Shown: positions 26,701 through 38,700 of the stretch, piece after piece
Position numbering within the stretch: the first letter of the stretch is position 1
Layout of the letters: each line of letters starts with the position of its first letter
Assembly: GCA_963580285.1 (NCBI GenBank)
Contig: OY757017.1
Location: forward strand, 12,288,538 to 12,352,537
Origin: Lucinisca nassula
Lineage: Eukaryota > Mollusca > Bivalvia > Lucinida > Lucinidae
Direction: 5' to 3'
Length of the DNA: 64,000 nucleotides
The notes under the pieces: generated by a model
What the model was told of the DNA's origin: nothing
What the model saw: the letters and a program-made list of their open reading frames with translations, nothing else
Databases searched by the model: none
Position numbers and translations under genes: made by a program

Positions 26701-29700
26701 TGGGGTGGGGCTAGGGGTCAAAATCCAGGACACCTTTGTAATTTATTGTATACCTTTCTATTATACTAACAAGTTATAGACACAATTGGTTATACATCAG
26801 CCAATCAAGTGACATTGGTTCAAGTGTAAAAGGGTGAAGGTCATGGTGACCTACATTTCACGGTCCAGTGATTTTGCCTTATATCTTGAAGTCTATTTGT
26901 TGGAGAAATGTCATACCTGGGATATTTGTTCCATATGACTCCACCATTGACCTCAAAATATATCTAGGTCACTGTGACCTATATTTCATGGTTCAGCGAT
27001 TTTGCCTATTATCTCAAATAATATTTGATGGAGAAATGTCATACCTGGATTATTAGTTCCATGTGACCCAATAATTGACCGCAAAATATATCAAGGACAT
27101 GGTGACCTACATTTCACGGTCGAGTGATTTTGCCTTATATCTTGAAGTCTATTTGTTGAAGAAATGTCATACCTGGGATATTTGTTCCATATGACTCCAT
27201 GATTGACCGCAAAATATATCTAGGTCATGGTGACCTACATTTCACGGTCCAGTGAGTTTGTCTATTATCTTGAATACTATTTGAAGGAGAAATGTTATAC
27301 CTGGGTTATTAGTTGCATGTGACCCCATTATTGACCTCAAAATACTATTTGATGGAGAAATGTTCTACCTGGATTATTAGTTCCATGTGACCCAATAATT
27401 GACCGCAAAATATATCTAGGTCATGGTGACCTACATTTCACCATCCAGTGATTTTGTCTATTATCTTGAATACTATTTGATGGAGAAATGTTATACCTGG
27501 GTTATTAGTTGCATGTGACACCATTATTGACCTCAAAATATATCTAGGCCAGTATGACCTATATTTCATGGTTCAGTGATTTTGCCTATTATCTTCAATA
27601 CTATTTGATAGAGAAACGTCATACCTGGATTATTAGTTCCATGTGACCCGATAATTGACCACAAAATATATCCAGGTCAGTGTTAGAACACTACCAAAGG
27701 CTACTCAATGTTGAGTTCGACTGGGACCCAGACCACCTGTCTGATGAACCACCAGTGGAAGGGCCACCCATCCCAATCACTATTGATATGGTTAAGAAGG
27801 CTATCTCTCAGATGAAGACTGGCAAAGCACCTGGTCCCTCTGGCATAGTGGTGGAGATGATAAGAGCTGCAGGTGATGCGGGTGCCTAGATGATCCGTGA
27901 CCTTGCAGCTGCAATCATCCATGATGGGAAGGTACCCTCTGACTGGGAACAGAGTTTCATTGTCTGTCTCTACAAGGGCAAGGGCGATGCATTGGAACGG
28001 GGCAACTACCGTGGTCTCAAGCTGACAGAACAGGTCATGAAAGTCCTGGAGAGGATTGTTGATGGCCTCATTAGGCAGTTGGTGTCCATCGACGATTCCC
28101 AGTTTGGCTTCGTCCCAGGAAGAGGCACAACAGGTGCAATTTTTGTTGTCCGACAGCTGCAAGAGAAGTATCTGGCGGCCAACAAGAGACTCTACATGGC
28201 TTTTGTAGACCTGGAGAAGGCATTTGATCGAGTGCCTCGGAAAGTCATCTGGTAGGCACTAAGAAAACTTGGAGTGGACGAGTGGATTGTGAAACTGGTC
28301 CAAGGGATGTACACAAATGCTCGGAGCCGTGTCCGCGTTGGTGATGGTTACAGTGAAGAATTCGAGGTGAAGGTGGGTGTTCATCAAGGCTCTGTTCTCA
28401 GCCCACTGCTTTTCATCATTGTGCTTGAAGCCTTGTCATGCGAGTTCCGCTCTGGAGTCCCCTGGGAGGACCTTATGCTGTTGACCTTGTCATCATAGCT
28501 GAATCCCTTGAGGAATGTGTCAGGAGGCTCTTAACTTGGAAAGAGGCAATGGAGGCGAAAGGGCTGAGAGTGAATGCAGGAAAGACAAAGATCATGATCT
28601 GTGGTACAGGTCTGGACCTCTTGCAGAGTACAGGCCAGTTCCCATGCGCTGTATGTCGCACTGGAGTTGGCAGCAACAGTATCTTTTGTAATGGCTGCAA
28701 GTTCTGGGTGCACAAGAAATGCAGTGGGCTCAAACGCTTGATAGAGGACCCTGAGTACAGGTGTACACGGTGCCAAGGAACTGCACGCCCCTTAGATGGC
28801 AGACCACAGAGGGAAGTTCAAGTCGGATCAGACAAGCTGGAGGTTGTAGCTTCCTTCTGCTACCTAGGTGATATGCTCTCTGCAGGGGGTGGTTGCGACC
28901 TTTCAACTACATCACGTGTGAAAACAGCCTGGAAGAAATTCAAGGAGTTGTTACCAGTTCTCTCTTCCCGCCACCTCTCGTTCAAGACACGTGGCCATGT
29001 GTATAGCTCTTGTGTGCGGAGCGCAATGCTCCATGCCAGTGAGACATGGCCATTGACAAAGCCAAACCTCCAACGTCTACAGCAAAATGACAGGGCAATG
29101 ATCAGACAGATCTGCAATGTCAAGCCACAGGACACTGTCACCATCAGGTCCAGTGAGTTACTGGAGCGTCTTGGCATTGAGGACCTGGACCTCATCCTGA
29201 AAGAGAGAAGACTTCGCTGGTATGGACATGTGGAACGCTCCAAGGGTGCAATCAAGACTGCCTGTGACATACAGGTAAGTGGAAAGCGGGGGCCAGGAAG
29301 GCCCAAGATGACCTGGAAGCAGCTAACAGAAAGAGATTGCAGAGAATGGAAGCTCTCTGCTATCGATCCTCATGATAGACAAGCCTGGAGATCTGGTGTA
29401 AGATCTGCCATGCATGCAGCAAGCCAGCTACCTGGAAGGGGGCCCACTTATGTGGACGTTGCCCCTGTACCTGCACGTTAATCAAAAATCCGTTGATGAT
29501 GATGATGAGTGTGACCTATATTTCATGGTTCAGTGATTTTGCCTATTATCTTGAACACTAATTGATGGAGAAATGTCATACCTGGATTATTAGTTCCATG
29601 TGACTCAATAATTGACCACAACATATATCCAGGTCAGTGTGACCTATATTTCATGGTTCAGTGATTTTGCCTATTATCTTGAACACTATTTGATGGAGAA

Positions 29701-32700
29701 ATGTTATACCTGGATTATTTATTCCATGTGACCCCATGATTGAGCTTGAATTACATCTAGGTCAGTGTGTCCTATATTTCATGGTTCAGTGATTTTTCCT
29801 ATTATGTTGAATGCTATTTGATGGAGAAATGTCTCACCTGGATTTTTAGTTCCATGTGACCCGATGATTGACATAAAAATATATCTAGGTCCTTGTGACC
29901 TATTTTCATGGTTCAGTGACTTTGCCTTATAATTCAGACACAATTTGATTCTGAAATGAAATTTCTGGAATATATGTTCCATGTGACCTAATTATTGATC
30001 ACAAATTTATCAAGGTGAGTGTGACCTATATTTCAGGGTTCATAAATTTTACCTTACATCTTGAAGTCGGGAAACAGGCGAGCTATGCTGTCACGCGACA
30101 GCTCTTGTCTAATTATGCCCCCGCCATTCGAAGAATGGTGGAAAGGGCATATAGCGTTGCCCCTGTCTGTCCGTCTGTTCATCCGCACCAACAAATGTAT
30201 AGTTCGGTGGCTATATAAATGGACAGAATCAATGTAAGGTCAAGGTCATACTTGGAGGTCAAAGGTCAAAAAAAGGGGTTCCGAAACTTAAACGCAGTCA
30301 ATAACTTTCTTATTTCTGGATGGATTTTGAATTACTTTGTAGAAATGTTAACCATCATCAGTCGATGTGTCACATGCAAAATCCAGGTCCGTACCTCCAA
30401 GGTCAAGGTCATACTTGGAGGTCAAAGGTCAAAAAAAGGGTCCGAAACTTAAACGCAGCCAATAACTTCCTTATTTTTGGATGGATTTTGAAATTATTTT
30501 GAAGAAATGTTAACCATCATGAGACAATGTGTCACGTGCAAACCCAGATCCATACCTCCAAGGTAATACTTGGAGATCAAATGGCATAAAAAGGGTCCAA
30601 AACTTAAACACTGTCAATAACTTTCTATGGATGAATACGAACATAGACATATCTTCATGCCGGGGCATCCGTGTCCTATGGACGCATTTCTAGTTGAATT
30701 TCTGAAACTAATTCAACCTGACACCCCTCAGTTTTGAAATGGACTCCAGCTATAAATAGTGAAGAACATTCCATTCAGTTGAAAATAGGTTAACCCTTAA
30801 GCTGCCAAGAAAAACTGCATCTTAATATGAGTCCCGCCAAGAGAATTTGTGTCTTCGAGCTTTCCGTCATGACAAATTTTAACTGCGCATGCCCAGCCAT
30901 TCAGAGGGGCCAGGGATATGGCTTTCTGTTTGAAGGTTCCTCTTGATTAACTGCTTGTATGAGCGAGCAGCGAAGGTTCTGGCGAGACTGCGCGGATGCG
31001 CAGGCTTGCCTGAACCTTCACTGCTTGCATAGGCGATAGGTACCAAAATCGCTTGACGGGGCCCATATGTTGTCTGCTTATGTCGTCTGCTGAATCTTCT
31101 TGCAAACTTTTCAAACACATTTTTGCATGCAGTAGGCAAACATTGTGGACCCAGTGAGGAGCAGTCTGATCTGGGCCCACACTGTTTGCAACAATGACTT
31201 TCAAAAGTATCCCACAGATGACAAAGCATTGTCACAATTTTCAGGGTTAGTACAATATTGTATGTATTCCAACTGTCAAGCTGAGCAAACAGAGTAGACC
31301 CTGATGAGACACTGCAGACTGCAGTGTCTCATCAGGGTCTGCACTGACTGCCACTCACCCAGCTATTTTTAGACACAACATCGGGTGGTAAATTGTAATT
31401 GTTCAAGTTTTAGAACAAATATGGTAGTTGAGGTGTCCAAATACTTAGGCTAGATAGGGTATATGTCTTTCAAATGGGCCTCTGTGGCCTAATTGGTAAG
31501 TTCGCCGACTATTAATCATTAGGTCTCTCACCGCTGTGATGGAGCCTCACTCTGGTCACATCACATAAGACGCCATGTTCTGCAATGGAAGGTTAGGTGA
31601 CTTTGCCCTGGGAGCTACAGTCTTCGTCCACCTCTGATTAAAGTTTGGCACAAAATAAGTTAAATAATCATGAAAGGTCTGTAAAAACCAAAAACCAAAA
31701 AGAAAAAAAAAATATTTCTTTCCATTTTCAGGTAATAGAATCTCTGTCTCTGGCTGATTCCCGGTTGAAAAGCAATATGAATCAGATTATTAATGCTCTA
31801 GGCAGTAATTCATCACTCACAGAGCTGGATATCAGGTATGACATTGTACTATGATTATCATATCCAATGAACAAGAGTAAGAATTGGTGCATTATTGCTG
31901 TACCAGAGAATTGAAAAAGTATGACAGTCTTGCTGAAAATCTTTCTGAACCAGAGTTTAAAGTTATTATCTGAGCCCCGCCAAGTGAATTTGTGTCCTCA
32001 AGCATTCCGTCAAGACAAATTTTAACTGCGCATGCCCAGCCATTCAGAGGGGCCAGGGATATGGCTTTCTGTCTGAAGGTTCCTCTTGATTCACTGCTTG
32101 TATCAGCGAGCAGCGAAGGTTCTGGCGAGACTGCGCGGATGCGCAGGCTCGCCTGAACCTTCGCTGCTCGCATAGGCAATAAGTACCAAAATCGCTTGAC
32201 GGGGCCCATCTCATAAACTAGTCTGTAATGTCCAACCCTGTATACCCCATTTTATGCAGAGAAAACTTTACCATCGTATACATAAAGGATCTTACATGAG
32301 TGTTCATGTATTATTGAATTTATTAAACGAGTTGAGGAAGAGGGATAAAATGCGAGGCTGTGCCGAGCATTTTATCCCTTTTCCTCAACGAGTTTAATAA
32401 ATTCAATAATACATGAGCACGAATGCATGATTCTATTTATCATATGACATTTATAATGCATTTCATTCACGTTTCTTTACAAAAATGTCAATATTCTGCC
32501 ATTAGTAAACACGACGTCAATAAGGACGTTGTACATGTAACGTTACGGGACGTATTTAGCTAATTTGCATATTTAATCCACTAGTGGATTATCGAAAAAT
32601 AATACATGACGTTATTACACTCTCAGACGCGATGTCATATGATAAATCATTTTAATTGTTTCTTCTTCAAGACATTGGTTGTCTATACTAATTAGAACTG

Positions 32701-35700
32701 CCTCAGTGAGGCAGGTCTAAGGGCAACCATAACCCATAGTTTTGAGTAGAAATAAGAAAAATATTATTTACTAATAAGAAAAAAAAAATCAAAATCAGAA
32801 AATTCACCATTTTGGAAAGAACACACTATGTGGCACAGATGTGTTAAAATGATGTGATTAAGAATCTTTACTTGCCTGTCACTTTAGTTTACTGATAATG
32901 AAATGTGAAGTGCTGCATTGAACAAGATGCTACCGGAATTTATCATATGACGTCACGTCTGAGGGTGTCATAACACCATGTAACATTTTTGATAATCCAC
33001 TAGTGGTTTAAATATGCAAATTAGCTAGATACGTCCCGTAACGTTACATGTACGACGTCCTTAACGACGTCGAATTTACTAACGGCGCAATATTGACATT
33101 TTTGTAAACAATCTTGAATAAAATGCGTTTTAAATGTCATATGATAAATAGAATCTTGCATTCGTGCTCACGTATTATTGAATTTATAAAACTCGTTGAG
33201 GAAAAGGGATAAAATGCTCAGTGAAGCCTTGCATTGTACCCCTTTTCCTCAACTCGTTTAATAAATTCAATAATACATGAACACTCATGTAAGATCCTCT
33301 ATGAAAAATAGAAAAAAAGCCTTTCAAGGACAACTCCTATACCCTTGGGCCAATTCCATTCTAACTTTACAGAAACTGCTTACCAAAATAGCCTGAATTT
33401 GGTATTGAATGGTTCTGCTCCAGTGAACAAAATGGCTGCTGGAGCCGAAAATAGAATTCTTTTAAACCAGAAATCCCCATCATTTCCACAAGCAATGACA
33501 TATCTTGAACTCAGCAGCTGAGCAATCCGAGCCACCATGGTCCTCTTGATAGGACTTCCTTGTAATATTTACAGAAATATCTACAAAATGATTTTAACCC
33601 TTATCCTACAGACCACAACAATCCTACCTTTGCAAACAGTGTAGATCCAGACCATCTGATCTGGATCTGCACTGTTTGTCATTCTGCTAGTGAATTGAAC
33701 AAATACATTATACTAAGTAATTTAATTGGGCGATAGTCAATTTATTTGGCAGGATAAGTGTTAAAATGGAATGGCTGTTCTAATAGGGGAGGTGACCCAT
33801 TCAGAAATAATGTAAATTTACTTGATTTGTCCTTCCCTCTTTTTTCAGTGGAAATTCAATGGGTGACCTTGGTGCTAGGATGTTATCCAAAGCTCTCCAA
33901 ATCAACAACAAGCTGAAGACCATAATGTGGGACAAAAATAACACGACGTCTCAGGGCTTCGAGGACATAGCTGATGCCCTGGAAAAGTATGTCTAACCCT
34001 TTACTGGCCTCTTAATCATTAGGTACATTAGTTTTCACCCACCGGTGATTAACCCTTTTTGTCGCGCCTGCTATTAGCATGGGGCGATATAAGCGCCCAG
34101 TTTTCCGTCCGTTCGTCCATTCGTTCGTCCATTCGTCAAGGCGTCAACATTTGCGACCACCCTAGCGTTCACCCAAAGGTTCAAGTTTATTTCTCAAGAA
34201 CTATGAGAGCTTCATTAATGATACTTGGTTGGGCCGTAAAACCCAAACAAAAAAAAAAAAAAAAAAAAAAAAAAAATGATACTTGGTTCAAACTTGTATC
34301 GGGGGATGGTTACTTAAATGCAAGCATCCATATTTGACCTTGACTTATATTTCATGGTTTACTGACTTCGTGAAATATTGCGACCACCCTAGCGTTCACC
34401 CTAATGGTCAAGTTTATTTCTCAAGAACTATAAGAGCTTTATAATGATACTTGGTACAAACTTGTATCTGGGGATGGTTACTTAAATGCAAGCATCCATA
34501 TTTGACCTTGACCTATATTTCATGGTTCACTGACTTTGTAAAATATTGCGACCACCCTAGCGTTCACCCTAATGGTCAAGTTTATTTCTCAAGAGCTATA
34601 AGAGCTTCATTAATGATATTTGGTACAAACTTGTATCTGTGGATGGCAACTTAAATGCAAGCATCCATATTTGACCTTAACCTACATTTCATGGTTCACT
34701 GACTTTGTAAAATATTGCGACCACCCTAGCCTTCACCCTAACGGTTAAGTTCATTTTTATTACAGCTTCATTAATGATACTTAGTACAAGCTTGCATTTA
34801 AGAATGGAAACTTTTATGCACGCATCTATGTTTGACCTTGACCTACATATCATGGTTGGGTGATTTCACGCCCCCACAGGCGCGACATAGCCTTCGGCGG
34901 AATTCTTGTTGCAACAAATAGAATCTTCCGCCTTATAAATAGCAGGATTTCATTTCAAACTTTAGGGGTGTCAGGTTGTGTTTTCTTCAAAATTTATTTG
35001 AAAAATGGCTTAACTTTTTGCAAACAGTGTAGGCCCTGATTCTGCGGCGTCTGATCTGGGCCTGCACTGTTTGCCCGGGTACCCGTTTTGGGGTTTCCGG
35101 TACAAAATGGGTTAATGATCGGCTCGATATGAGTGAAATAAACTTGAAAGGGCTGTAAAACCAAATTAATGTCACCCTTCATGCACTAAAGAAAAATCTA
35201 CAGCAGATGACAGTGTTTCTTTTCTTCATATTTTGCAGCAAAAAGGCTTGACCTATTCGTTTGAAGCAGCTATGTGAATCATTTGATTAGCAGATGATTC
35301 ATATGTCATTTTAAGCCTTGTTTTTCTAGTCTTGACATTTCATGTGAATGTTCTCAGCAGATGATTCTATCTACCTTCTTATACTGAGTCGGTCATATTT
35401 GGCCATTACCTCAGTTGGGTGGGTGGCTAAATTTAGAATTTAGCTTAAAAAAAAAAAAAAAATCATCTCTGGATGAGTCCTTAAAACTATTTACAATCCA
35501 AACACAGAGGTATCCTAAAACGCATACCTCTGAGTCTCAATCTTATACTGTGCGGGCTTTGAACTCCTCTGCAATCTTGGCATTCACCGCAGAAGATGGA
35601 AGACTATTCCACTGAGGAATAGTTCTAGGGAAGAAAGAGTTTTTCAGGGCATCACTATAGGACTGGTACCTACGATACTGTGAGTTATTTGCTCTTGATG

Positions 35701-38700
35701 CCCTTGTCCGGGTTGACACTGTTGCAGGGGTCAAGTACCTATCCTTGTTAATTGATACTGTACCAGAATGTATCTTGTATAAGAAGGTTAAGGAGGACTG
35801 CTCATGACGGGTCTCCGGGGATGGCCACTCTAGCTCATCAAGCATGTCACCGACGCTACTTCTATTTCACCATCATCTGCAGGTCCATCGAGCAGCTGTC
35901 CTCTGCACCTTCTCCACCTGCTGAATCTGAGTTTTAACATATCGATTCACATGCAATGTCAAGCCTTGTTATCTCCAAAAAAGACAGAAAAAAAGAAATA
36001 ATTTGAAAATGCTGTCTGCTATTGATAAACAGCACTTGCAAGACTCAGCTTATCTCTTTTTATGCCAGAAACCCCAAAACGAGTAATTAGCAAACCATGT
36101 AGTCCCAGATCAGACACCGCAGAATGCGGCGTCTGATCAGGACCTTCACTGTTTAACGGGTCTCCGTGGCCTAGTGGTTAAGAGCGCTGACTCTTAATCA
36201 TTAGGTCTCTCACCGCTGTGGTTCGAGCCTGGCGCGGGTCACATGTGAGACGCCAAGTTCTGCAACGGAAGGTCAGGTGGTTTTTCTCCGGGTACTCCGG
36301 TTTTTGCCCACCTCTGATTAACGATCGGCTCGATATGAGTGAAATAATCTTGAAAGGGTCTTAAAACCTAAACCAAAATAAATAAAACCTTCACTGTTTG
36401 CAAAAAGTACAGCCATTTTACAAATTAATTTTGAGGAAAACACAACCTGACACCCCTAAATTTGGAAATGGACTGCTATAAGAAGGTCTAAACCGACCCT
36501 GGCAGGTGGACCGTCCATGCATATAAACCCTGTTGGTTTCATTGGGTGGCAGGGATTGAGATGTCATTTTGTCTCAGTGTCGGGTAAAAGTTCCACAAAA
36601 ATGGAAGCAACGTCCCCATAATGACCCAAATAGTGTTGATGGGGACGTTAATCCTCAAATCAAACAAAAGCACCCTGCCCAGTTTGGTTGACCATTGCTG
36701 ATCTTGACCTATTTTTCATGCTTGGCTGAACCATGTTTAGTTTGTGCCTTTAGATGCATTACTTGAACACTGTCAGCAAACAGGGCATGGCCATTTGGTC
36801 AATTTCCTGTACATTAACCCTTGTCCTGCTGAGCCCGGATATGCCTTATCTTTCAAACAATGAAGATCAGATTCTGTCGTGCTGAGCCCGGATATGCCTT
36901 ATCTTTCAAACAATGAAGATCCAGATCAGATGGCTTCTGAAGAAGCCATCTGATCAGGATCTTCATTGTTTGCCATTCAGTTTATGAATTTGTTGCAATG
37001 GTTTGCATTAAGTAATCTGATTGGTTGATAATCAGTAGTGGGTGTGGCATATATAAATATTCAGCAGGTCAAGGGTTAACCCTTCTCTTGCTGAATATTC
37101 ATTTAAGCCACACCCATTTCTGACTTTGAACCAATCAGATTACTTGATGTAATTAAGTCTTACAAAGCCATAAACTTAATGTCAAACAGTGTAGATCCTG
37201 ATCAGATGGCTTCTTCAGAAGCCATCTGATCTGGATCTACACTGTTTCCAAAGATAGGGGTTGTCGTGAACAGCATGATAAGAGTTAAGATTGATATTTA
37301 CACTATATATCAGGAGAGATGAGATATTGCTATAATTACAATGGTTTGATGAAACTTGTTCTCTTCCACAGGAACTACACCTTACGGAAGATGCCAGTAC
37401 CAATCAGTGATGCAAGCCAGGCTGCTAGGGCACAGCCGGAGAGGACTGAGGCAGCACTGCAGGCGGTAAGAACACTGTATAAGTTACTTTCTCTACACAA
37501 TGTTACAATTATCCATACAATTTTAAACTGTAGAGAAATAGTTAAACATTCAGAGAGGGGCAACTCTTACATTGTTTTGTCTTCCTTACTGATAGGAGCA
37601 ATTTTTTCCAAAAAAAAAAAACAAAAAAAAAACACAAACTCTGGCATAGGGAAAAGGCATAATGACCCTTAATGGTTGAGATTAATTAAGCCACAACAAA
37701 CATCAAGTCGGCTAGGTTTTGAAGATTTCTTTTTTAACCCATTTTGTACCAGAAACCCCAAAACGGGTACCCTGGCAAACAGTGCAGGCCCAGATCAGTC
37801 ACCGCAGAACCCAGCATCTGATCTGGGCCTACACTGTTTGCATAAAGTTCAGCCATTTTCCAGCTTAAATTTCAAGAAAATTCATCCTGACTCCCCTAAA
37901 TTTTGAAATGGGCTTGGGCTAGATATAAGGTGGAAGTTTCCATTTGGTACAGAAAGGGTTAAACATAATTACTACACTATGAAAACACACCTTTTCAAAT
38001 ATATCGAAAATTTTATCACCAAAAAAAAATAGAAAATTTTCAGATGAAAATTTCTGATTTTTTTTTTCACTTTTTTTGCTCAAAAGCATAGATTGTGGTA
38101 ACTCATTAGAACCACTTGTAGAAGCAGTCTGATCTGGGTCAACACTGTTTGCCTATACACAAAAATATATCTAAAAAGTTTGCAAAAAAAGTTCAGCAGA
38201 CGACATAAGCAGAAGACATTTTCAGATGTTGTTTTTCATCGGCGTCTTAAGGCTTAAAGCAAAGTCTTATGAAACTGAAGGATTGATTTTGCTGTATTTA
38301 TTTCTTCACCAGATTGAGAGGTTGCTACAGAGGAACCACAGTCCACAGAAATATTCCTCAGATCAGGCCTACAGGCTACAGCAGGGCTTTCTTATCAGCT
38401 CTACGCAACAGGTACGTCAAGTTTTGCTTCACGTTGACAAGTCCGCCCATCAGGGCTTAAAGAAATATTTGGGCTGCATGATGCTTCCATGCAGAGCTGA
38501 AACCGATCGCACACGAGTACTAGTAAACCGCTTAGAAAATCTAAGCTTGCCTAGGCAAAGCAGTGCGAATAGGACCGTCTATGCTTATAAACCCTATTGG
38601 TTTCATTGGGTGGCAGGGCTTGAGATGTCGTTTCATCTCAATGTCGGGTAAAAGTCCCACAAAATTGGAAGCAACGTCTCCAAAATGACCTATATGGTGT

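Noticed and set aside
4991..32209. A similar open reading frame of about 80-105 codons in four copies of the GC-rich MITE
   Set aside because: It follows from the copies being nearly identical; it spans the inverted ends, has no recognisable domain and no coding-like substitution pattern.
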